Shown piece by piece: positions 27,901 through 35,632 of a stretch of DNA of 64,000 bases (its first letter is position 1; each line of letters starts with the position of its first letter). The DNA lies in the IMG/VR virus record IMGVR_UViG_3300045836_000088, positions 1 through 64,000 of that record. One strand, 5' to 3'. The DNA is from a virus. The notes below the pieces were generated by a model. That model worked only from the letters and a program-made list of their open reading frames with translations, made no database searches and was not told the DNA's origin. The translations under genes were made by a program, and so were the position numbers.

Positions 27901-29450
27901 AAGAACCTGCCGTATTGGTCACGATACGATAAAGCTGCTTGATAACTAGAATTATCTAAAAACGAATGAATAGAACGACTTACTGTCGCACCTGCGTTAT
28001 ACAATGTAACTGGCGCGGATTGGAGACCAAAATAAGGCTGTCCTACAATCTTTATACCTACAGAACCGGGGGCAGTATAAACAGATGATCCGGGAATTGT
28101 TTCACCGAAAGATAATACCGCATTATACAAGTCGCCATTCTGTGATGATGGGACGGTGTAAGTATATGTTAACGTATTCTGTGCGTTCCTAATGTCGGCT
28201 AACACTATAGTCAATACATCACCAGTCTGAGGACTGCCACCATATTGTACAATGATTAACCTTTTATGATTACCTAATCCGCTTCCGCTAGAACCGGCAA
28301 AGCTGTAGTCAACATAAACAGGGTTACCATTAGGATTTAGCGGAACTGTAATATTAGGGTCGTAACCTATTGGCTTTATCGTTGCTTGCGTAGTTGGCCT
28401 GTCGAAACCAACGCCTAAACCACCCAATGCAATAATATTGTTATTAATACGCTCTATTGCATTCGCATACAATGGCACATAGTCATAAGGTTGATCTGTT
28501 TCTGTAGCCGCTACGGGTATATTAATACTTTCGTTGTAAAAAAGGAAAGTATAGATATTGGTTGTAGGGTCATAAGCCTCATAAATCTCTTGCGATATAT
28601 CAATTAATGTATTAGTAAGTCCAGTTACATAAGACCTGTCAACGCTCTTGATAATATTAAAGTCAAAGGTGCCGTACCTCGCAGCTATATTAATAGTTTG
28701 CACTCTTTCGCTGCCAATATTTACAGATACTTTTATGCAATTATTTTGCGTCACATCCGTACCTACCGTTGGCGTACTCTCTTGATCTGGAACTATACGC
28801 TTTGACCATGTACCCCATGCAGAATAGGTGTAATCCATGCCAACATACTGAGAAGTAAACTGGAATAGCTTACCCTTAACAAAGTTGGATGCTTTGCCTG
28901 TATCACTTAAATAGCCTGCTGATATTGGTGTAAGGTTCTGAGGTTTAATCAAAGAGAAGTCCTCTGCTGTAACAGTTCCATATACCCCATTTTTAAGGCT
29001 TATTAGGTTAGTAAACCCAACTGGCGATGTTCCGCTTACCCACGCAATAAAAGTGTCGTTTATCAGCCTTATTTGAACGTACTCCTGTGGGTCTAAAGTA
29101 AGCAGTGATATACCGCCACTATTGGTTTTATCAGTATAGATTGGTGTTACGATATTAGTGTCGTAATCATACAATAGTATTTGATGAAATCCTGCTGAAT
29201 TATAGATAAAGGCAACAGCCTGACGAATAGATTCAAAGGCATTACAGCCAACACATTTATTTAATCCCTGCCGTTGGGTGTATGGTATAAGCGTTGTTCC
29301 TTCTATGTTGGTATTATATCCTTCTTCACCCTCAGATGTTCCGGTATTACGTAGGTTAACTGCTTTTAAATAGTCGTTCAGCGCAACCAATTCAGGTGCG
29401 CTGTTCATATCCATTCCCCCGGTAAATTGTTTTAAATCGTCTGCCTGCAT
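24990..29450 (-). CDS. Nozzle/stabilization-like tail protein with Ig-like repeats (1486 aa)
   Basis: The N-terminus (FTGGMDMNSAPELVALNDYLKA) matches the start pattern of P22 gp10/T7 tail-tubular-B and crAss-like muzzle proteins. The long beta-rich body fits a hexameric nozzle. At about 1103-1195 and 1200-1290 lie two tandem Ig-like repeats, each with NPFSF, a GGxYSINGG strand and CTLTISNQSA. Immediately downstream of three ring/adaptor genes, as in crAss-like neck modules. Ig repeats probably decorate the tail. Confidence 0.65.
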   Translation of the reverse strand: MQADDLKQFTGGMDMNSAPELVALNDYLKAVNLRNTGTSEGEEGYNTNIEGTTLIPYTQRQGLNKCVGCNAFESIRQAVAFIYNSAGFHQILLYDYDTNIVTPIYTDKTNSGGISLLTLDPQEYVQIRLINDTFIAWVSGTSPVGFTNLISLKNGVYGTVTAEDFSLIKPQNLTPISAGYLSDTGKASNFVKGKLFQFTSQYVGMDYTYSAWGTWSKRIVPDQESTPTVGTDVTQNNCIKVSVNIGSERVQTINIAARYGTFDFNIIKSVDRSYVTGLTNTLIDISQEIYEAYDPTTNIYTFLFYNESINIPVAATETDQPYDYVPLYANAIERINNNIIALGGLGVGFDRPTTQATIKPIGYDPNITVPLNPNGNPVYVDYSFAGSSGSGLGNHKRLIIVQYGGSPQTGDVLTIVLADIRNAQNTLTYTYTVPSSQNGDLYNAVLSFGETIPGSSVYTAPGSVGIKIVGQPYFGLQSAPVTLYNAGATVSRSIHSFLDNSSYQAALSYRDQYGRFFPLCTDNSFIINTPSYAQLNGQALKLSWQLASAAAPEGAVDYQWLITENKTTDKILDVLGNVVNYIGSWNAGTNSPTLAPNAGTVGDAYQITTPSLSNSTINLGNGVQQYNTGDYVVFNGKSWDIVPKEFGDLTPSGNIIAIKINPLYLFNQKYTNAGANTVLTYSYSDGDRCTFHYYLTGSTPTYLNNPCIDIEVLGYNLGSYLVKVEKSSSIDMTTIAGKDVFLRLYSPKQQVQTASTSQNSTVWYEIGERFTITNGMHDVMSGMITDGDVYYKTRQYSGAVDPNSAYEVLATDFNFSDFYPSAFNSYGRPRSYYDELETTQLKASIIPSESYVVGSKNNGLTKFYKANLYGDGDGQTSSSFESIQILWQRNEYLIVIQELKVGYIPVNISIIEDNTEQQQVAISEKLFNNVRYNQSGNIGIGKAKESFCYYNNNGYFVDPNRSEPIRVGLDGVLPISGKMSKFFKATLQAAYASGKKIIGYYDAYYNEFVLSIEQAGGSFLTVTFDTSGWNIYDNYSIAGTDVTNITDGANTTHTYDSSTGEVTFNPSANFTGNNVATFSFNTTGGVVTKNLCLNWTAGNTNVNPFSFVDAVNQPLNTEIQSKTISVTGNDIAVPISIVGGQYSINGGTFTSIAGTVNPNDVVQVEVLSSSIYEVQTGCTLTISNQSASFHVTTMGTQNVNPFSFTDKNNQELSTEVTSDQITVSGNTSPAPISITGGEYSINGGVFTSTAGTVNAGDNVIVRVLTSSAYNTVTSCTLTISNQSATFNARTKISLADFDYMVLRYVWHTGSGVDLDTFTGFENTGTAYDGDPNSRTNWVGYNQNPTPPATTGTPPDNRIIPQGSATPYLNWGTDNTTGDGVEAILVDIKQFNTDFPAVANPVQVRMNAVWYQSLGTGSISVEVTTYKGGTMSLVGTDFVNSGGTQVDDITLPVTLTKQSTSSLIANSQDIAVMGYDKSTNTASLTLK

Positions 29451-30235
29451 TATGCTTTAGGGGTTAGGTTAGTTGCACTTCTAATCGCTTCGTTAAAGTC
29501 TGACAGGTTAAATGGATTGATTCGGCTTTTAGCTTTGCGCTTTTCATTATAGTATCGACGCTCATATTCAGCTACTACACCTGCCGGATATTTCTTGATC
29601 TGGTCAATAGAGTTTTGCCACCTGATCCATGCTAACATTGCTTCGGCAGCTCTGCTATCTATGGTATAATCTTCTGCATCCTCATCAAATCCGCTTGAAA
29701 GGTATTCTAATAATATTTGTGAGTACTGGAAGTCTGGATTTAATACAATAGTCTCTGTCTTTACATCTATTGTGTATTCTCCAATTGAAGCTGTTCCGCT
29801 TGGCAGGCCATATAGATTATAACTGGTGCCTGAATAGAAATAGTTAAAGTAATATGACAGGTTATAACCTCCGTAATATCCGTTCTGACCATCAAGACCA
29901 ATACTATTAATAGTGGGGATACTTACATTTGCATTAGCCTCATCATAAAAAACAGCATGTCTTTTAGCTAATTGGTTATTGCGCTTTAAAGTCACAAACT
30001 CGCCTGCGTTATTGATAATTCCTATTTTACTGTAGTTGATGTAATCATCTGGCAGGAACACAGTTTTATTATCTTCAACATTCAGTAGTTCGGTCTTAAA
30101 TGTCCCGCATATATCAAGGTTAAATTCATTCTCTACGCCTCTAACAGCAAGATTATAAAGCCTTACAAACTGATTTTGGGACAAATCACTTGAAGAAATA
30201 AACTGTGCCACTATTTTCTTTATCGTTGTCTGCAT
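29450..30235 (-). CDS. Neck ring/tail-tubular protein (261 aa)
   Basis: Pattern of crAss-like ring proteins: FLPDDYINYSKIGI near 75, EYTID and IVLNPDF strands, LLEYLSSGFDEDAEDY around 195, then DSRAAEAMLAWIRWQN. No enzymatic motif. One-nt overlaps link it to the nozzle gene and the next ring gene. Role: part of the dodecameric connector between portal and nozzle, by similarity of plan. Confidence 0.65.
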   Translation of the reverse strand: MQTTIKKIVAQFISSSDLSQNQFVRLYNLAVRGVENEFNLDICGTFKTELLNVEDNKTVFLPDDYINYSKIGIINNAGEFVTLKRNNQLAKRHAVFYDEANANVSIPTINSIGLDGQNGYYGGYNLSYYFNYFYSGTSYNLYGLPSGTASIGEYTIDVKTETIVLNPDFQYSQILLEYLSSGFDEDAEDYTIDSRAAEAMLAWIRWQNSIDQIKKYPAGVVAEYERRYYNEKRKAKSRINPFNLSDFNEAIRSATNLTPKA

Positions 30236-30879
30236 TATGATGGTATGCTTACTTCGTCATTTAATGTATCTCTCTGTCTGTTAGCTGTTGACATCAATCT
30301 CGCAATTACCTTTTCTGATAATAAAGCCTCGTAGTTTTTCGGCAACTGCAAGACGGTATCTAACAAAGCTCCGTCAGGCATTGCGCCAATAAGATTGATG
30401 TTTACTGCTGAAAAGTTATATTCAATGGTATTGTCAAATACTATTTTAGTATCTTCTATATAAGCAGTTACAAATCCCCTTACAGGCGGCAACATATCCT
30501 GCGCGAACTTTGCCCTGTTTGGCATAAGTACGATTTGCTTCTTTGGAATAACCTTACCATTGAGTATAGGAATTATCTTTTGTACTTCCTGATTTGATGG
30601 TAAAGCGGTTGGAATAGCCGGAAGTTGGATATATGTATCACCCGTCAGATCATCGGTTTGTACGGCGATATTTTTAAAAGTAGCAATGAATGTATCGTTA
30701 GCGTACGTAGTTTCACCCGCATTGCTATTCTCAAAGGCATTTTGTCGCGCAATAGCCGCCCATTCCTCAGATATAAGTTGCGCTACATGCTTTAATGAAA
30801 AGTTGCTATCATCTGACCTCTGCCCCCTATAGAAAGTGGTCAATATTTTCTCGGCCTGTACTCTGTAGGTAGTTGTCAT
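30235..30879 (-). CDS. Neck ring/adaptor protein (214 aa)
   Basis: Helical N-terminus (LISEEWAAIARQNAFEN) and a beta-rich middle with repeated Pro-Leu-Pro segments (IQLPAIPTALP). Size and order between two other ring-like proteins match the small neck proteins of crAss-like podoviruses. The 1-nt and 4-nt overlaps indicate a coupled operon. Confidence 0.6.
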   Translation of the reverse strand: MTTTYRVQAEKILTTFYRGQRSDDSNFSLKHVAQLISEEWAAIARQNAFENSNAGETTYANDTFIATFKNIAVQTDDLTGDTYIQLPAIPTALPSNQEVQKIIPILNGKVIPKKQIVLMPNRAKFAQDMLPPVRGFVTAYIEDTKIVFDNTIEYNFSAVNINLIGAMPDGALLDTVLQLPKNYEALLSEKVIARLMSTANRQRDTLNDEVSIPS

Positions 30880-31517
30880 GCGTTAAGTTTTTCTTGAGTA
30901 ATAGCAAAGTTTTCCAGTTCCGAATCGCGGAAGTTCACACCCAAATCAGTCAGCATTAAATAGCAGATTTGATCTATATCTGTATCACTCCATACTGGCT
31001 GCACAGAATTTCCGGCATCATATACCGGCCTGTTACCTACCAGTGTGTATGCCCATTTTGAGGGTGTAGGTTTTTTTAGATAAACTAAAATTGCATCCCC
31101 CAAAGTGACAGGATAAAACTTTAGCGTAGTCGAATACCTGATATAAATTGGAAATTCAGCGTCAGGGGCATCATAGGCACTTGATAAATGATTAGCTTTT
31201 CTGTCATCTTCCACTTCTGTTACTTCCACCTCTATTCCATCATGCACGTGTGTAATGGAATCAACGTGAAGGAGGTCTGCCGGAAAAGCGTAAAGACCAT
31301 TAGTGTCAATGGTTATTGGCGTAGGGTCTGACTTTACTTTAGCAACGGTATCATTAATCTTTTCAGTGCTTCCGTATAGCTTATACTGGCTGTTGAAATA
31401 CCTCATTTCAGCACGAGGCCAAAGCAAATTAAAGTCATCTGGGCTGATTGTACCCAAATAACCGCCTTTAGTTGCCCTGTATTTGACCAGTTTAAAGCAT
31501 TCGTCTATCGTTGCCAT
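30876..31517 (-). CDS. Head-tail adaptor/ring protein (213 aa)
   Basis: Starts MATIDECFKLVKYRATKGG; central YAFPADLLHVDSI and IYIRYSTTLKFYP resemble gp4/ring-type adaptor proteins. The C-terminus (DIDQICYLMLTDLGVNF) is helical. It is the first gene of the neck block after the terminator at 31564-31592, suggesting a separate promoter or read-through from the capsid transcript. Confidence 0.6.
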   Translation of the reverse strand: MATIDECFKLVKYRATKGGYLGTISPDDFNLLWPRAEMRYFNSQYKLYGSTEKINDTVAKVKSDPTPITIDTNGLYAFPADLLHVDSITHVHDGIEVEVTEVEDDRKANHLSSAYDAPDAEFPIYIRYSTTLKFYPVTLGDAILVYLKKPTPSKWAYTLVGNRPVYDAGNSVQPVWSDTDIDQICYLMLTDLGVNFRDSELENFAITQEKLNA

Positions 31518-31563
31518 ACATCAAATATCCCCAATAAACAGCCTGTATTTTAGGGCATAAAAA

Positions 31564-31592
31564 AGGGGGCCAGCGTCACGCTGAAACCCCCT
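31564..31592 (-). terminator. Terminator between capsid block and neck genes
   Basis: AGGGGG (31564-31569) pairs with CCCCCT (31587-31592), and an inner AGCGT/ACGCT stem extends the hairpin. On the minus strand it is followed by TTTTTTATGCCC. It ends or attenuates transcription after the 303-aa protein. Confidence 0.8.
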
Positions 31593-31614
31593 CACATTAT
31601 GGACAGAGAAAAAC

Positions 31615-32526
31615 TTATTCCGCCAGAGCTAATTTTTCTAACTGCTCATATAAACTTACTACCGCTCTGTCGCCTTGGATTACCATAGAGGCTAACTGTT
31701 CGGCTGCGTCACCTTCCTTTACATCGCATATTACTTTGTTAGTATCTGTAAGCACAATTTTGCCGGGATAAACCGAAGCGGAAATGGTATTATCGCGTAA
31801 AGCCATCGCGAAGTTGAACTTGTACTTATTTAATGGGTTCACAAACTGCTTTAAGAAAGCGTCAGGGAATTGTTTAGCCTTAAAGATAAACTCGGTACGT
31901 ATTCTGTCCTCATCTTCTTCAGGGTTTTGAACATCAATACCGAAGAACATAGCTACAGGCAACATGTCTGCCAAATCGCATTCACGTGCTGCCTTTTCTG
32001 CCTCAAATGCCTTATCTGCATCGGTACGCATTTTTTGTCTTTGCTCATCCTCATTAACGAGGTAAAATATAGCCGGAGTTTCGTTAATAGGCTCTTTTAC
32101 GCCTTTGAACACATCCTGAACGGTCAACGCATCAAGCAAAGCGGTATTATTTCCATTTACCCTTAATGAACCGTTTCTGAAAATAATATGGTTTTGTGGA
32201 TTTTCAAGCTGTTGTTTAGTAGGCTCAGGGCTTACCTGATCTTTAACCCATATTGAGCTATAGCCGTACACATAACGCCAATTTTCAACCTCTCCGCGTT
32301 CTTCATTGTAACCCACGCCCTCATTAAGTGCGATATAAACAGGAGGAAAAGGGTTGTCAAGCATTTGGCCTGTCTTTAAATCTCTCGGTTTTGCACTTTC
32401 ATAGGTATTAATTAACTGGAAATGGTATCTTTTTTTATGATCCCATTTACTTGCAGCTTTCTTTCCCAACTTATTACCAAAGTTTGGATTGCCGCGTTTT
32501 GTTGTTTTTTCTTCTGCTTCTGCCAT
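31615..32526 (-). CDS. Head-associated hypothetical protein (303 aa)
   Basis: Basic N-terminus (KRGNPNFGNKLGKKAASKWD) and a mixed alpha/beta body with no known motif. Its place between major capsid protein and neck genes, with terminators on both sides, suggests a head component made at its own level. Not identified. Confidence 0.55.
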   Translation of the reverse strand: MAEAEEKTTKRGNPNFGNKLGKKAASKWDHKKRYHFQLINTYESAKPRDLKTGQMLDNPFPPVYIALNEGVGYNEERGEVENWRYVYGYSSIWVKDQVSPEPTKQQLENPQNHIIFRNGSLRVNGNNTALLDALTVQDVFKGVKEPINETPAIFYLVNEDEQRQKMRTDADKAFEAEKAARECDLADMLPVAMFFGIDVQNPEEDEDRIRTEFIFKAKQFPDAFLKQFVNPLNKYKFNFAMALRDNTISASVYPGKIVLTDTNKVICDVKEGDAAEQLASMVIQGDRAVVSLYEQLEKLALAE

Positions 32527-32553
32527 AAAATTTTAATTGATATAAGATAAAAT

Positions 32554-32579
32554 AAGCCCGACAACTAAGTATCGGGCTT
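32554..32579 (-). terminator. Terminator after major capsid gene
   Basis: AAGCCCGA (32554-32561) and TCGGGCTT (32572-32579) pair perfectly. On the minus strand ATTTTATC follows, on the plus strand TTAAA, so it may act in both directions. Located 13 nt after the capsid stop codon. Confidence 0.75.
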
Positions 32580-32592
32580 TTAAATTTAATTA

Positions 32593-33951
32593 TTACACAC
32601 CTTGCATGATTGCGTACTGTTGTGCGCCTGCAACTCTTACACCCCAATAGCCGATAGTAGTCATTACTTTCTCAGCTTTGGTTGAAGTAGGTCTATCAGC
32701 GAACAAACCGTTTTCAGCCATGTGCCATTTGTTACCGCCAAATGGAGTTTGATACATGATAGTGAAACGCGGAACGGTCACGGTAGTACCGCTTTCATTT
32801 ACTCCTGAAGTTTTACCTTGAGGAATGAATAAAGAGAAACGGTAGCGTTTACCCAAACCTGATGAACTGTACATCGCTTGCTCATCAAACAACTGGTAGT
32901 TGGTGAAGTTGTACTTACGTTTGTAGATTTTCAACGAATCGAAGTCCCTTGAAATATCTATACCACCTCTTTTACCTGCATTGTCAGCATAAACAATTGC
33001 CCCGTTGTTAATTTCGGTAAAAATTGAGTTCTGCATCTCAATGTAAGATTGGTTGTCAGACAGTACGTCATACTCTTTAGGCGCACCAATAGAGCTTAAA
33101 GCACGCTCTAATTGAGCAAAAGTGGTAGTTACGCCCCAAGTATTATAAGTACCATTCACACCGTTAGCCTGAACTTGCTTAATTACACCGTTAGTGCCTT
33201 CCTCAGCGTAAGGCAGGTTATTTGCCTGAGTACCTTCCATAATCAGGTATTCGCGCTCTAAAAGCAATGCTAAGTCATCGTCCTGCTTTTGTTTGTAGGT
33301 ATATGAGTACTGGCCGTTAACCTGAAAATCGATCTTTTCAGCAGCAGACAAATCACCAATGGTAGTATCTTTACGGATTTCGGTACAGTAGTTGGTGTAT
33401 TTGTCAATATCGCGGATAACAGTTTGTGTTTTGTCTGACTGCTCACCTAAGTAAAGGAAGCCACGACCTAACAACTCATCACCTGCAAGTGTTGATACAT
33501 TTTCTCCTGTGTTAAGCGGAGTTAACACGAAGGTATGCGCATTTGGTGTAGATGTATTAGGAACAGCACTTACACGACCGTCAACGCCTGTACGGGAGTT
33601 GCGGAAGATCATTCCTAATGCAGGCAATGATTTAGTACCACTCTGAGAATAACCACCTGCACCTACGGTAATAGTAGCAGATGCGCCGTTGGCTACTGAT
33701 ACCGCACTTGATGAAGTCACAAAGCCCAAGAATGAGCCCCTGTTCTGATACCACAAAAATGCTTTGTTTGGTGACTTCTCAATATTACCTGCAAGCTCAT
33801 TAACCATCACGTATGGCACGAAATTGCGGGTTTCGATAAACTTATCATAAGGGTGAACGGTTACAATGTTCAACCCTGAGATCAAACCGTAACGGGTTAC
33901 GGAAGAATCGGTATAATTCGCCGGTGTGGCGTTTGGTGTTGTGATTGACAT
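32593..33951 (-). CDS. Major capsid protein, HK97-fold candidate (452 aa)
   Basis: The protein directly follows the scaffold-like gene. Segments such as YDKFIETRNFVPYVMVNE (about residue 35), DDDLALLLEREYLI with an adjacent EGT segment (about 225) and a C-terminal GYWGVRVAGAQQYAIMQ fit crAss-like HK97-type capsid proteins. No cleavage signal at the N-terminus. A terminator just downstream favours a discrete, abundant message. Assignment is from position, length and pattern. Confidence 0.75.
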   Translation of the reverse strand: MSITTPNATPANYTDSSVTRYGLISGLNIVTVHPYDKFIETRNFVPYVMVNELAGNIEKSPNKAFLWYQNRGSFLGFVTSSSAVSVANGASATITVGAGGYSQSGTKSLPALGMIFRNSRTGVDGRVSAVPNTSTPNAHTFVLTPLNTGENVSTLAGDELLGRGFLYLGEQSDKTQTVIRDIDKYTNYCTEIRKDTTIGDLSAAEKIDFQVNGQYSYTYKQKQDDDLALLLEREYLIMEGTQANNLPYAEEGTNGVIKQVQANGVNGTYNTWGVTTTFAQLERALSSIGAPKEYDVLSDNQSYIEMQNSIFTEINNGAIVYADNAGKRGGIDISRDFDSLKIYKRKYNFTNYQLFDEQAMYSSSGLGKRYRFSLFIPQGKTSGVNESGTTVTVPRFTIMYQTPFGGNKWHMAENGLFADRPTSTKAEKVMTTIGYWGVRVAGAQQYAIMQGV

Positions 33952-33980
33952 TTTCTAAAATTTTAATTGTTTGGATTAGT

Positions 33981-35024
33981 TTAACCCCATAATAATGCCC
34001 CAACATCGGCAGGTGTACCTTGTGTACCTTGCGATCTTTCACCTTCAAAATCAATGTTCTTGATCTCTTTGGCAATTACGCCTTTGGTAGCGGCAACCGC
34101 AGCTTGACTATAGACGGATTTAACGATTTTACTAAGGTTCTCCAAAGTATGCACATCCTCGGCAATCTTCAAGACATTCAAAGTTCCATCTTCATTTTTC
34201 CATCCTCTTTGCGTCATAAATTGATCTCCAGTCCATCCCTTCATTGCTTCAACACGCGCCTTTCTATCATCATCGGTCATTTTAAAAACCACTTCCTCGG
34301 GGTTCTTATCATCACCAACATTGAACTTTAGATCGGCTAACTTTACGACTTCGGTATCAATTGCTGCTTCCCACTTCTTTTTCGCTTCCTCAACCTGTTC
34401 CGGAGTGGGTTGATTGGCTTGTACAGGAGCGGGTTCTTCCTGCTTTATTTTGGGTAATTTTATGGTTTTCTGCAATTCTGATAGCTTAATACGGGCATCC
34501 CTCGCATCCCTATTCAACGCCATTTCATTGCGTTCAACTTCGGCGTTATGCCTTACCGCATCTTCAAACTCTTTTGGCTGTAAATCCTTATCAATAGTTG
34601 ATAAATCTACTTTTTCAAGGTTATTGCCATATTTAAAGCGTACTTCAAGCTCGATCTCATCTTTACTCCAAGAAGGGTTATCCTTCCGCAACGCTTCTCT
34701 AACTACATCCAATGCAGCCATTGTCTTATAGTCCTTTTTACGCTCGCTGAGATAGCTATAAATATCATCCTCTTTGTCGTTCTGAATAGCCTCCAATAGC
34801 CATTTCTGATCATCGTTAAGCTCCGGGTACTTCTCTACAATCTTTTCGACCACCTTTTCAATAACCTGTGGCTCTTGTGCTGCTGCTGGCGGCTCAACAA
34901 CAGGTGTTTCCACTGTAGCTGCCGGAGTTTCAACTACTGGCGTTTCTACAACAGGTGTTTCGACTACTGGTGCTTCGGTTTGCTGCTCGACCGGTGCTTC
35001 GGGCATTCCCATATATCCTGACAT
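33981..35024 (-). CDS. Scaffolding-like head protein (347 aa)
   Basis: Low-complexity N-terminus with VETPVVETPVV repeats (about 18-45), then a long charged helical region rich in Glu and Lys (50-260). Encoded directly upstream of the capsid gene, where scaffolding proteins usually lie. Acidic coiled coils and absence of enzymatic motifs support this. A protease domain was not seen. Confidence 0.65.
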   Translation of the reverse strand: MSGYMGMPEAPVEQQTEAPVVETPVVETPVVETPAATVETPVVEPPAAAQEPQVIEKVVEKIVEKYPELNDDQKWLLEAIQNDKEDDIYSYLSERKKDYKTMAALDVVREALRKDNPSWSKDEIELEVRFKYGNNLEKVDLSTIDKDLQPKEFEDAVRHNAEVERNEMALNRDARDARIKLSELQKTIKLPKIKQEEPAPVQANQPTPEQVEEAKKKWEAAIDTEVVKLADLKFNVGDDKNPEEVVFKMTDDDRKARVEAMKGWTGDQFMTQRGWKNEDGTLNVLKIAEDVHTLENLSKIVKSVYSQAAVAATKGVIAKEIKNIDFEGERSQGTQGTPADVGALLWG

Positions 35025-35061
35025 AATTTTCTCTTTAAATTGTCCTTTATGTTAATTTTCT

Positions 35062-35514
35062 CTATTTACTATTACGATTATCAAACGCCTGTATATCTGT
35101 CCCATAATCCTTTACTACAGCATTGGTTTTAGGGTCTACCACAACCGCTACAGGGAACTTGTGACTTAATGTTTTACTTCCCGGCCACCCATCAACAGGA
35201 GACAGCCCCGGCATAATATCAGCCTCACTTTTTACACCGTCTACCTGCGCTTTACCTGCTTTCCAGTTCGCCACCAATTGGTCACGGTAGTCGTGCAAAT
35301 CCTGCTGAACGTGTGGTATAAAATCAGGACTAACCTGATACTGAGGATAGGCCATGTTGTACTTATTAAGTAACATCATACCTACTCGTTTATCGCGTCT
35401 ATCCAACATTGGATTGTTAGCCATTTTTTGCGCAGCAACAAAATCTACAAACTTATTCCAGTTTGTTTTCTGTTCCGGCGTTAATGCTCCTGATGATTTA
35501 TTTCCGTCTGGCAT
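35062..35514 (-). CDS. Small head-module protein (150 aa)
   Basis: Begins MPDGNKSSGALTPEQK; basic helical middle and a C-terminal beta segment (KFPVAVVVDPKTNAVVKDYG). The MPDG start recurs at the 1704-aa virion protein. Between the terminator after the portal and the scaffold gene. No family recognised; perhaps a minor head protein. Confidence 0.6.
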   Translation of the reverse strand: MPDGNKSSGALTPEQKTNWNKFVDFVAAQKMANNPMLDRRDKRVGMMLLNKYNMAYPQYQVSPDFIPHVQQDLHDYRDQLVANWKAGKAQVDGVKSEADIMPGLSPVDGWPGSKTLSHKFPVAVVVDPKTNAVVKDYGTDIQAFDNRNSK

Positions 35515-35570
35515 ATGTCAAAAATATGTATTGGATTGATTTGATTTTGAGCCACTATTTTCCATAAAAA

Positions 35571-35599
35571 AGCCCCCTTACACTCGCTGTTTGGGGGCT
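35571..35599 (-). terminator. Terminator after portal gene
   Basis: AGCCCCC (35571-35577) pairs with GGGGGCT (35593-35599). On the minus strand TTTTTTATGG follows. It would end the terminase-portal transcript; capsid genes would be expressed from a separate start or by read-through. Confidence 0.8.
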
Positions 35600-35632
35600 A
35601 AAAACGCAAACTAAAACTATATGAAACTACTA

